From Clostridiales bacterium (GTDB lineage: Bacteria > Bacillota > Clostridia > Peptostreptococcales > Anaerovoracaceae): a DNA stretch of 10,877 bases. The notes beneath the pieces were generated by a model that saw only the letters and a list, made by a program, of their open reading frames with translations, was not told where the DNA came from and did not search any database. The translations under genes and the position numbers were made by a program. The stretch covers positions 1-10,877 of the forward strand of contig JAAZLU010000155.1 of assembly GCA_012799165.1 (NCBI GenBank), written 5' to 3'. Positions within the stretch are counted from its first letter, which is position 1. Every line of letters starts with the position of its first letter. Positions 1 through 5,808 of the stretch are shown piece by piece.

Positions 1-960
1 AAATATTGTATTTTGTATGGTATGGTTTTTTGTTATATAGGGGACCAATCTTAGAACGACTCCGGTCGCTAAAAAAAGTGCGGAAACGAAGAGCTCTTGC
101 TTGAGCGGCATATTTATCCCGAAATACCTTATGAGAAAGGTTATAGCGGATCCTGCCGTATAGACGGCTGCAACTATTTGGAAAAGGCGCAAGCGATCTT
201 CTTCGAGCAATTCCTTGGATTCTCGGGAAACAATTCTCTCTCTTTCTCTTTTAACAATCAGATTGATTTTTCTCAGAGTCGAGAAGAGGGTCAGCACCGG
301 GGCTATCATAAATGTGACGGCTAATTTAGGAAATTCACTTATGCCGAGGATCGCAGGCAGAGTCTCTGTTATTAAGCCCAATACGAGAGGGATATGGGCG
401 GATATCAAAACATATGTCGCGTGTTTTTTAAGAGGGTCTTGAGGATCAATTTTTATGCGCCAACGAATGAGGAATACGAGACTAGAAATCGAAAACACAG
501 CATAATATATCATGAACCAAATGTCCCCCGGGGTTAGGGGCATAACATTTATCCATCCGAAATCGCTGGGCACCAGCAAGTATTGTTGGTCTTTGAGAAC
601 TCCGAATGGTGCAAACAGAATCACATTAATTATGGAAGGAATATAAATTAATGCATGAGCCACCCCTTTCTTTACCAAAAGCTTAGTACCCGTAAGGATT
701 AGTGTAAAGTGAAAGAATACGCTGTAAAAAACTCCCCAACCCAAGACTGCTACAGATAGCCAAAAGGCACCCGCCTCCGCAGTGGGAGCCGAATTTCCGA
801 TGGAGTATGCAAATGCCCAAATAGCCAATGTACTCGTCATAAAGACGAATAGGCGGTTGGTGTAGCTTTTTACGCTGGAGGCCGTTATATATGCTCCGAA
901 AACCATATAAAAGCAGCCGAAAATGTAAAGTAATATCGATATCTTAAGACTGTGTTGCAC
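1..960 (-). CDS. Membrane sensor-type protein, N-terminal part (cut by window edge)
   Basis: The minus strand is open for 320 codons from a GTG at 960-958 to the window edge with no stop. An AGAGGA ribosome site (968-973) lies 7 bases upstream, and an in-frame TAA at 1018-1020 closes the frame behind it. I count hydrophobic helices at about residues 6-27, 36-56, 64-91, 100-121, 147-167, 180-203 and 212-228. This resembles the 7TM input region found at the N-terminus of some histidine kinases and diguanylate cyclases; typical pieces are LAIWAFAYSIGNSA and a YSVFFHFTLILTG stretch. A charged linker (about 229-257, with KRERERIVSRES) follows, then two further helices at about 259-280 and 288-308. 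The family call rests on helix pattern and general resemblance, not on a catalytic motif. Any output domain (kinase, GGDEF, HD-GYP or transcription factor) lies outside the window, so the function is unknown. The gene has its own promoter-like sequence and does not join the dehydratase upstream. Confidence 0.8.
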   Translation of the reverse strand, partial: MQHSLKISILLYIFGCFYMVFGAYITASSVKSYTNRLFVFMTSTLAIWAFAYSIGNSAPTAEAGAFWLSVAVLGWGVFYSVFFHFTLILTGTKLLVKKGVAHALIYIPSIINVILFAPFGVLKDQQYLLVPSDFGWINVMPLTPGDIWFMIYYAVFSISSLVFLIRWRIKIDPQDPLKKHATYVLISAHIPLVLGLITETLPAILGISEFPKLAVTFMIAPVLTLFSTLRKINLIVKRERERIVSRESKELLEEDRLRLFQIVAAVYTAGSAITFLIRYFGINMPLKQELFVSALFLATGVVLRLVPYITKNHTIQNTIF

Positions 961-1002
961 GATGATGTCCTCTAAAATAACTAAGTTGTCTGATAGATTA
1001 AT

Positions 1003-1031
1003 ATTATATCTTTTCTCTTAAATTTCCAAGT
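1003..1031 (-). promoter_or_regulatory. Probable promoter of the membrane sensor gene
   Basis: Read on the minus strand there is a perfect TATAAT at 1008-1003. It lies about 42 bases before the GTG start. The -35 match is poor: ACTTGG at 1031-1026 with a 17-base spacer, or TTGGAA at 1029-1024 with 15. The -10 box is convincing; the promoter as a whole is an inference. Confidence 0.5.
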
Positions 1032-1080
1032 AATTTGTCTGTTTATAAATACATGCGTGTAACTGGATATGTCTTATGTA

Positions 1081-1126
1081 AAAAAATAATAAATAAAGAG
1101 AGGGGCCTTCAAAACAAATTGGCCTC
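1081..1126 (-). terminator. Weak terminator candidate after the dehydratase gene
   Basis: Read on the minus strand, GAGGCC (1126-1121) can pair with GGCC (1107-1104) across a 13-base loop. A pyrimidine-rich tract follows, ending in a T run near 1087-1081. The stem is only four clean GC pairs, extended only past a mismatch or bulge. It lies about 110 bases after the dehydratase stop codon. This is a guess from position and T-richness. Confidence 0.25.
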
Positions 1127-1236
1127 GAGATCGGCATTCTGAATTACCTCAGCCTAAGTGGACAAATATAATCCATGTAAAAGTTATGGCTTAGGTATAT
1201 TTCTAGTTTTAGGTATTTTTTGACAGTTGAATAAAT

Positions 1237-2985
1237 CTAAAAATCTAAATATGCACCTTTCATAGGACTTACAGCATGTTCCGCAAAAAGTCTAAGTGCG
1301 CCTCTCTTGTAAAAACCTTCCTTCGGTTTCCATTTTTTCTTTCTATCTGCCAAAATTCGATCGATTTCTTCAGGTGTTTTATTTACTCCCTTTACTCCGA
1401 TAATATCGAGCTTTCGCGCTTCAATATCAATCTCTATAAGGTCGTTCTCTTCAACGAGTGCTATCGGCCCTCCATCCGCAGCTTCTGGACTGCAATGTCC
1501 GATTACTGGACCTGTAGATGCCCCCGAGAAACGACCGTCTGTAATTAATGCTATGCTACGACCAAGCTCCTTGTCGCTGCTGATAGCCTCTGAAGTGTAG
1601 AACATTTCAGGCATACCGCTTCCTTTAGGACCTTCATAACGAATAAATACGGCATCGCCTTTCTGCACTCTACGATTTAATATCGCATCTAAACATTCTT
1701 CTTCACTGTCAAAAGGCCTTGCTCGAAGAACTGCTTTAAACATCTCTTTAGGGCAAGCAGTATGTTTGATTACCGCACCTTCAGGAGCAAGGTTACCCTT
1801 AAGTATCGCAATGCTTCCGTTTGTTCCTAATGCCTTATCGTAAGGTAAAATAATATCCTCTTTAGTCAATGACACATTGTAGCGCTCATTGAATTCATGA
1901 AGCCACTTATCACAACGCTCATAAAATCCGCTGTTTTTCAAATCTTCAAGATTTTCGCCTAAGGTCTTACCTGTAACAGTCATTACATCCAGATGTAGGT
2001 GCTGTTTGATTTCTTCCATAATTGCTGGCACACCTCCTGCATAATAGAAGCATTCTGCAGGCCATTTTCCAACCGGACGAATATTTAACAAAAATCTTGC
2101 ATTTCTATGGAGAGTATCAAAGGTGTCTCCTGTAATTTCTATGCCTAGCTCATGTGCAATTGCAGGAATATGAAGCAAACTGTTTGTGCTACCGGATATC
2201 GCCGCATGAACTAAGATTGCGTTTTGAAAACTCTCTATAGTAACAATGTTACTTGGACGCATTTCGTCCATATAAGCAAGTTTTACAGATAATTTTCCGG
2301 ATTCACGTGCAAACTTCAACAAATCTGGACTCGTTGCCGGTATCAATGCGCTTCCTGGAAGAGCAAGGCCCAGTGTTTCTGTTAAAACTTGCATCGTGGA
2401 AGCAGTGCCGATAAAGCAGCAAGCTCCATAACTTGGACAAGCATTATGTTTTGCCCAATTAAACTCACTTTCGTCGATTTCGCCTCTCTCGAATTTTGCA
2501 CTGTACACTCCAAGCTGGTTTAAGGTGAGCATTTCAGGTCCGGCATTCATTGTGCCTCCAAGCACTACTACTCCCGGAATATCCACTCTGCACATTCCCA
2601 TCAAATTTGCTGGTAATCCTTTATCGCAACTTGCTATATACACACCGGAATCGAACGGTGTAGCATTCGCTTGGATTTCTATCATGTTGGCTATCATTTC
2701 ACGACTGGTAAGGCTGTAATTGATTCCGTCCGTGCCTTGACTTTCACCGTCGCAGATATCCGTACAATAATACCTTGCACCAAATCCGCCTGCTTCTCCC
2801 ACGCCTTTCCTTACTTCTTCAACAAGTACATCCAAGTGTCCGCTACCCGGATGACTATCACCGAAAGTACTTTGAATAAATACCTGTGGTTTTGATAAAT
2901 CTTCCAGAGTCCATCCGCTGCCTATACGCAAAGGATCCAATTCTGGCGCAATCTTGCGCATCTCTTGACTTTTTAAAACTTTCAT
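1237..2985 (-). CDS. IlvD/Edd-family dehydratase (dihydroxy-acid dehydratase-like, possibly a sugar-acid dehydratase)
   Basis: A complete 582-residue member of the IlvD/Edd Fe-S dehydratases, cytoplasmic enzymes that remove water from 2,3-dihydroxy acids. Likely cluster ligands are C78 (ICDG), C120 (SCDKGLPA) and C189 (in ACPSYGACC). K122 and D121 of the CDK motif and E460 (GMPEM) fit the Mg2+ site. S487 in DGRFSGAS fits the catalytic base, by analogy with solved family members. Length is normal. The CDG cysteine is shared with Edd and YjhG but is replaced in E. coli IlvD. The pieces SCDKGLPA, GSTNSLLHIPAIAH, DVMTVTGKTL and GNLAPEGAVIK also look more like E. coli YjhG/YagF (D-xylonate dehydratases) than like IlvD. 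The C-terminal third fits either. I start at ATG 2985 because an AAGAGGTG ribosome site sits 6 bases before it; an in-frame GTG at 2994 is part of that site. No other ilv, leu or sugar-acid gene is in view. Family is sure; substrate is open. Confidence 0.93.
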   Translation of the reverse strand: MKVLKSQEMRKIAPELDPLRIGSGWTLEDLSKPQVFIQSTFGDSHPGSGHLDVLVEEVRKGVGEAGGFGARYYCTDICDGESQGTDGINYSLTSREMIANMIEIQANATPFDSGVYIASCDKGLPANLMGMCRVDIPGVVVLGGTMNAGPEMLTLNQLGVYSAKFERGEIDESEFNWAKHNACPSYGACCFIGTASTMQVLTETLGLALPGSALIPATSPDLLKFARESGKLSVKLAYMDEMRPSNIVTIESFQNAILVHAAISGSTNSLLHIPAIAHELGIEITGDTFDTLHRNARFLLNIRPVGKWPAECFYYAGGVPAIMEEIKQHLHLDVMTVTGKTLGENLEDLKNSGFYERCDKWLHEFNERYNVSLTKEDIILPYDKALGTNGSIAILKGNLAPEGAVIKHTACPKEMFKAVLRARPFDSEEECLDAILNRRVQKGDAVFIRYEGPKGSGMPEMFYTSEAISSDKELGRSIALITDGRFSGASTGPVIGHCSPEAADGGPIALVEENDLIEIDIEARKLDIIGVKGVNKTPEEIDRILADRKKKWKPKEGFYKRGALRLFAEHAVSPMKGAYLDF

Positions 2986-2991
2986 ATCTTT

Positions 2992-2999
2992 CACCTCTT
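2992..2999 (-). promoter_or_regulatory. Ribosome binding site that fixes the dehydratase start
   Basis: Read on the minus strand, AAGAGGTG ends 6 bases before ATG 2985-2983. The GTG within this site could be read as an in-frame start three codons earlier, but it would then have no ribosome site of its own. Confidence 0.75.
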
Positions 3000-3024
3000 G
3001 GCAAAGGCAGATCTGTTAAAATAT

Positions 3025-3066
3025 AAAAAAGGACGACTCGCGATTGTAGTCGTTTGCTGTCCTTTT
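3025..3066 (-). terminator. Rho-independent terminator of the tRNA-Leu gene
   Basis: Read on the minus strand, an outer AAAAGG pairs with CCTTTT. An inner ACGACT (3053-3048) pairs with AGTCGT (3038-3033) around a 9-base loop, with a 7-base bulge on the 5' side. The arm runs into six Ts (3030-3025). It begins right after the tRNA CCA end, so it should release the tRNA transcript. It also lies only about 40 bases before the dehydratase start. Confidence 0.75.
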
Positions 3067-3067
3067 A

Positions 3068-3154
3068 TGGTGCCGGCGGCCGGACTCGAACCGGCACGGT
3101 ATCGCTACCGGTGGATTTTGAGTCCACTACGTCTGCCTATTCCATCACGCCGGC
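3068..3154 (-). tRNA. tRNA-Leu (anticodon CAA), CCA encoded
   Basis: An 87-base class II tRNA on the minus strand. The acceptor stem is GCCGGCG with CGCCGGC (3154-3148 and 3078-3072), seven perfect pairs, followed by discriminator A and an encoded CCA (3070-3068). The anticodon stem GTGGA/TCCAC encloses loop CTCAAAA, giving CAA, which reads UUG leucine codons. A long variable arm (GGTA, GCGA loop, TACC) marks the leucine/serine class. The T arm GCCGG-TTCGAGT-CCGGC is perfect. The A73 discriminator fits bacterial tRNA-Leu. A promoter lies directly upstream and a terminator directly downstream, so it can form its own transcription unit. Confidence 0.97.
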
Positions 3155-3165
3155 ATTACTCGGCT

Positions 3166-3194
3166 ATATTAACATTACAAACCTTTAAAAACAA
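3166..3194 (-). promoter_or_regulatory. Probable promoter of the tRNA-Leu gene
   Basis: Read on the minus strand: TTGTTT (3194-3189), a 17-base spacer, then TAATAT (3171-3166). The predicted start falls about 4-6 bases before the mature tRNA 5' end, a usual spacing for tRNA genes. The box matches are only moderate. Confidence 0.5.
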
Positions 3195-3212
3195 GGGGAT
3201 TAGACAAGATTT

Positions 3213-3225
3213 CCCGTAAAACGGG
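3213..3225. promoter_or_regulatory. Palindrome beside the yajC -35 box, possible operator
   Basis: CCCGT-AAA-ACGGG is a perfect 5+3+5 inverted repeat. It ends at the base before the yajC -35 hexamer and lies 18 bases from the -35 of the divergent tRNA promoter. It lies upstream of both likely transcription starts, so it is not a terminator for either unit. An operator role is inferred from position only. Confidence 0.35.
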
Positions 3226-3253
3226 TTGATTTTAATGCATAATAATATATAAT
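3226..3253 (+). promoter_or_regulatory. Promoter of yajC
   Basis: TTGATT (3226-3231), a 16-base AT-rich spacer, then a perfect TATAAT (3248-3253). Transcription would start near 3260, giving a leader of about 25 bases that carries AGGAGG. Confidence 0.7.
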
Positions 3254-3284
3254 TAGCTTGTTAATTTATGTTAGGAGGACAGTT

Positions 3285-3695
3285 ATGCCAGCATATGCAT
3301 CACAAATTATAATGATCGTCGCTCTGTTTGCGATAATGTACTTCATGATGATTCGCCCTCAGAGAAAGAAGGATAAAGAGATCAAGGAGATGAGGGACAG
3401 CCTCGCCGTAGGTGACGAAATTCTCACCATCGGGGGAATTTACGGCAAAGTTGTAAAGATAAAAGACGACAAGCTCACGATTCAAGTGGGTTCGGACAGG
3501 ACCAGAATCGATATAACCAAGTGGGCCGTAAACAACATCGAAGAGGAAAGCGATTCGAAGCCCAAGGAGACTAAGGACGATCAGGAAGAAACCAAAGTCA
3601 GCCCCAAGAGCATCAGAAGGCTCGGTGCGGCAAGCGAGCAAACGGAAGCTGAAGCTGAGCAGGATGTTGTCGATCTTGCGGACGCTGAGGACTAA
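3285..3695 (+). CDS. yajC: Preprotein translocase subunit YajC
   Basis: A 136-residue single-span membrane protein that associates with SecDF and the SecYEG translocon. A short polar N-terminus precedes one hydrophobic helix at about residues 6-23. The family signature MMIRPQRKKDKE (about 21-32) follows on the cytoplasmic side. Next is the small beta-rich YajC domain with VGDEILTIGGIYGKV (about 42-56), to about residue 86. The last 50 residues are a low-complexity acidic and lysine-rich tail, making the protein longer than the roughly 90-110 residues common in the family. I start at ATG 3285 because AGGAGG (3273-3278) lies 6 bases before it; a TTG at 3258 in the same frame has no ribosome site. 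No secD or secF follows, and a strong terminator separates this gene from rel. Confidence 0.95.
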   Translation: MPAYASQIIMIVALFAIMYFMMIRPQRKKDKEIKEMRDSLAVGDEILTIGGIYGKVVKIKDDKLTIQVGSDRTRIDITKWAVNNIEEESDSKPKETKDDQEETKVSPKSIRRLGAASEQTEAEAEQDVVDLADAED

Positions 3696-3719
3696 ACCGA
3701 GCGAGCAAGATACATGCAG

Positions 3720-3751
3720 GGCATGTGTGCAGGCGCACATGCCTTGTTTTT
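3720..3751 (+). terminator. Intrinsic terminator between yajC and rel
   Basis: GGCATGTG (3720-3727) pairs with CACATGCC (3736-3743). One G-U and one G-C pair extend the stem inwards to a four-base CAGG loop. TTGTTTTTAT follows at 3744-3753. The stem, loop and T run are textbook. It begins 25 bases after the yajC stop codon and ends a few bases before the rel ribosome site. Confidence 0.85.
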
Positions 3752-3756
3752 ATAAA

Positions 3757-3762
3757 AAGGAG
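3757..3762 (+). promoter_or_regulatory. Ribosome binding site of rel, long spacer
   Basis: AAGGAG precedes ATG 3776 by 13 bases, longer than the usual 5-9. No ATG, GTG or TTG in frame lies closer to it. An in-frame ATG at 3725 falls inside the terminator stem and is unlikely. Confidence 0.6.
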
Positions 3763-3775
3763 CATAAATCTATCC

Positions 3776-5806
3776 ATGCACGAATATGTTGAGCAATTGC
3801 TCGGCTACAATCCCCATTACGATGCGCAGTTGCTTAAAAGAGCGTACGAGACTGCGGAGAAGTACCCTCGCGGCCAGAAGAGGAAGTCTGGAGAGGACTA
3901 CATTATACATCCCATGGCGGTCGGTACTATTCTTGCCGATTTGGGCATGGATGAAGACAGCATAGCAGCGAGTCTGCTTCACGATGTGCTTGAGGATACC
4001 GATTATACCTTAGAACAGATGGAGCGGGACTTCGGCAAGGAGATAACAGGTCTGGTTGACGGGGTTACGAAGCTCAAAAATATCAGCTATCGAAGCAAGG
4101 AGGAAGAGCAGGCTGAAAATATACGCAAGATGTTCTTCGCCATGACCAAGGATATCAGGGTGCTTCTCATAAAGCTTGCGGACCGGCTCCACAATCTGCG
4201 CACTATCAACTATCAGACCCCGGAGAAAATCAGGGAAAAGTGTCAGGAAACTCTGGACATATATGCTCCTCTGGCAGCGAGGCTTGGAATATACGCCTTC
4301 AAGTTCGAGATGGAGGATATCGCTTTTAAGAATCTGGAACCGAATGCCTACGAAGAGCTCGACCGCGAGATGAAGAAACGCCAAGTGAACCGCCAGGATG
4401 CTATCGACGAGGTGATAAGCGATGTTCACAAGCTGCTTGGGGACACCGGCATAGAATACGAGATCTACGGTCGGCAGAAGCACTACTACAGCATATACAA
4501 GAAGATGGTCTATCAGAACAGGCAACTCGACGAGATTTTCGATCTCACAGCTGTGAGGATAATTGTGGATTCCGTCAAGGACTGCTACGGAGTTTTGGGG
4601 GCTGTTCATACCATGTGGACTCCGATACCGGGCCGCTTTAAGGACTATGTTGCGATGCCGAAGACCAACAGGTATCAGTCGCTACATACGACCGTGATAG
4701 CCAAGAGCGGCAACCCCTTCGAGATTCAGATAAGAACCAAGGAGATGCATAGGGTCGCTGAATACGGAATCGCCGCCCATTGGAAATACAAGGAGGGTAG
4801 GGCCGGCGAAGACGATGATGAGACGAAATTGGCATGGCTGCGCCAGACTCTCGAGTGGCAGCAGGAACTGAAAGATCCCGAAGAGTTTATGGAAACCGTA
4901 AAGATGGACCTCTTCTCCAATCAGGTATTCGTCTTTACTCCGAAGGGAGATGTTATGGAGCTTCCCGCGGGTTCTACTCCGTTGGATTTCGCCTTTAAGG
5001 TCCATACCGATGTCGGCGGCAAATGTGTAGGCGCAAAGGTCAACGGCAAGATGGTGCCGATAAACTACGAGCTTCAAAACGGAGAGATAGTAAGTATAAT
5101 TACCTCTTCGAATGCCAAACCGAGCCTCGACTGGCTTAAAATAGTAAAGACAAACTCCGCAAAGAATAAGATAAGACAGTATTTGAAGAAAGAGGCCAAA
5201 GCGCAGACCCCCGAAAAGACGGCTGCGGAAAAAGCCAAGGAGGCCAAGGAGGAGGCGCTGCAAAAGGAACAGGAGAGGATTGCCGAAGAGCAGCGCAAAG
5301 AAAAGGAGGAGGCCAAGCGCCTCGAACAGGCCAAGAAGAAGGCACCCGAGAGGACGGAAGGCGTAAGGGTCAAGGGCGTGGAAAATCTTCTGATACGCTA
5401 TGCAAAATGCTGCAGCCCGGTGCCGGGGGATGATATTATAGGATATACGACCAAGGGCAGGGGAGTCTCCATACACAGAAAGGACTGCAGTAATATATGT
5501 GCGCTGCCCGAGCAGGAATGTGCGAGGCTAATACCGGTATCCTGGATTTACGACGAAAGCTCTCCGAATTTCAATGCGGCTATGACCCTCGTCGCAGAGG
5601 ACAGGAAAGGGTTGATGTCAGATATATCCAAAACCTGCACAGATATGGACATAAATATCAACGGGCTTAACTTAAAGAAGGATAAAGCCGGAATGGTTGT
5701 CGTCGATATGACGCTTTCGATAGCCAATACCGGAGATATATTAAAAGTTATTTCAAAGATGAAACAGATAAGGGGCGTGGTTGATGTTTACCGCGCAAAT
5801 GCGTAA
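3776..5806 (+). CDS. rel: Bifunctional (p)ppGpp synthetase/hydrolase Rel (RelA/SpoT family)
   Basis: A 676-residue cytoplasmic enzyme that makes (p)ppGpp from ATP and GDP/GTP on starved ribosomes and also degrades it. The HD hydrolase comes first: H45, H69-D70, E73-D74 and D136 in KLADRLHN are all present. The synthetase follows, with GRQKHYYSIYKK at 232-243, D256, YQSLH at 300-304 and E316. Its RFKD (287-290) is the RxKD signature of bifunctional enzymes; the ExDD of synthetase-only RelA is absent. A TGS domain spans about 380-441, the CC/zinc-finger region is C545, C546, H567 and C571, and an ACT domain fills about 600-676. The helical domain between TGS and zinc finger is missing: residues about 472-528 are a Lys/Glu/Ala-rich stretch, leaving the protein about 58 residues shorter than B. 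subtilis RelA by my recollection. Two bases separate it from the next gene. It lies behind a terminator with no clear promoter of its own. Confidence 0.96.
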   Translation: MHEYVEQLLGYNPHYDAQLLKRAYETAEKYPRGQKRKSGEDYIIHPMAVGTILADLGMDEDSIAASLLHDVLEDTDYTLEQMERDFGKEITGLVDGVTKLKNISYRSKEEEQAENIRKMFFAMTKDIRVLLIKLADRLHNLRTINYQTPEKIREKCQETLDIYAPLAARLGIYAFKFEMEDIAFKNLEPNAYEELDREMKKRQVNRQDAIDEVISDVHKLLGDTGIEYEIYGRQKHYYSIYKKMVYQNRQLDEIFDLTAVRIIVDSVKDCYGVLGAVHTMWTPIPGRFKDYVAMPKTNRYQSLHTTVIAKSGNPFEIQIRTKEMHRVAEYGIAAHWKYKEGRAGEDDDETKLAWLRQTLEWQQELKDPEEFMETVKMDLFSNQVFVFTPKGDVMELPAGSTPLDFAFKVHTDVGGKCVGAKVNGKMVPINYELQNGEIVSIITSSNAKPSLDWLKIVKTNSAKNKIRQYLKKEAKAQTPEKTAAEKAKEAKEEALQKEQERIAEEQRKEKEEAKRLEQAKKKAPERTEGVRVKGVENLLIRYAKCCSPVPGDDIIGYTTKGRGVSIHRKDCSNICALPEQECARLIPVSWIYDESSPNFNAAMTLVAEDRKGLMSDISKTCTDMDININGLNLKKDKAGMVVVDMTLSIANTGDILKVISKMKQIRGVVDVYRANA

Positions 5807-5808
5807 AG

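Larger units (their letters stand above)
961..1236. other. AT-rich intergenic region between two minus-strand genes
   Basis: I see no gene here. It carries the ribosome site and promoter of the sensor gene at its left end and the 3' untranslated region of the dehydratase at its right end. Small repeats are present: TTAGGTAT twice (1191-1198 and 1209-1216), and an inverted pair CCTAAG/CTTAGG (1153-1158 and 1190-1195) with a 31-base loop. None is strong enough to assign a role. Confidence 0.6.

Noticed and set aside
97..442. Two overlapping plus-strand frames of 75 codons
   Set aside because: They lie opposite the membrane sensor gene, which has a ribosome site, a continuous 320-codon frame and clear membrane helices.
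1153..1216. TTAGGTAT direct repeat and CCTAAG/CTTAGG inverted repeat, considered as a small RNA or attachment site
   Set aside because: Short, AT-rich, with a loop over 30 bases and no partner feature; chance is a good explanation.
2986..2994. GTG start adding three codons to the dehydratase
   Set aside because: This GTG is part of the AAGAGGTG ribosome site for the ATG at 2985.
2986..3067. T-box, leader peptide or other attenuator before the dehydratase
   Set aside because: The space holds only the tRNA terminator and ribosome site; there is no T-box sequence, no leucine/valine-rich leader frame and no alternative antiterminator that I can see.
2998..3219. Plus-strand reading frame of 73 codons with a VPAAGLEPARYRYRW stretch
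   Set aside because: It is the antisense reading of the tRNA-Leu gene; this protein-like string is a well-known false call over tRNA genes.
3258..3284. TTG start adding nine codons to yajC
   Set aside because: It lies next to the expected transcription start and has no ribosome site; the AGGAGG upstream of ATG 3285 is ideal.
3725..3775. Upstream ATG extending rel by 17 codons
   Set aside because: It falls inside the terminator stem and the added residues do not match the Rel N-terminus; ATG 3776 follows AAGGAG.
4010..4609. 199-codon minus-strand frame opposite rel
   Set aside because: Antisense to the conserved hydrolase and synthetase domains, with no family resemblance.
4682..5476. 264-codon minus-strand frame opposite rel
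   Set aside because: It lacks a recognisable domain and a ribosome site and lies wholly over a well-supported gene; its apparent hydrophobic runs are antisense to Lys/Glu codons.
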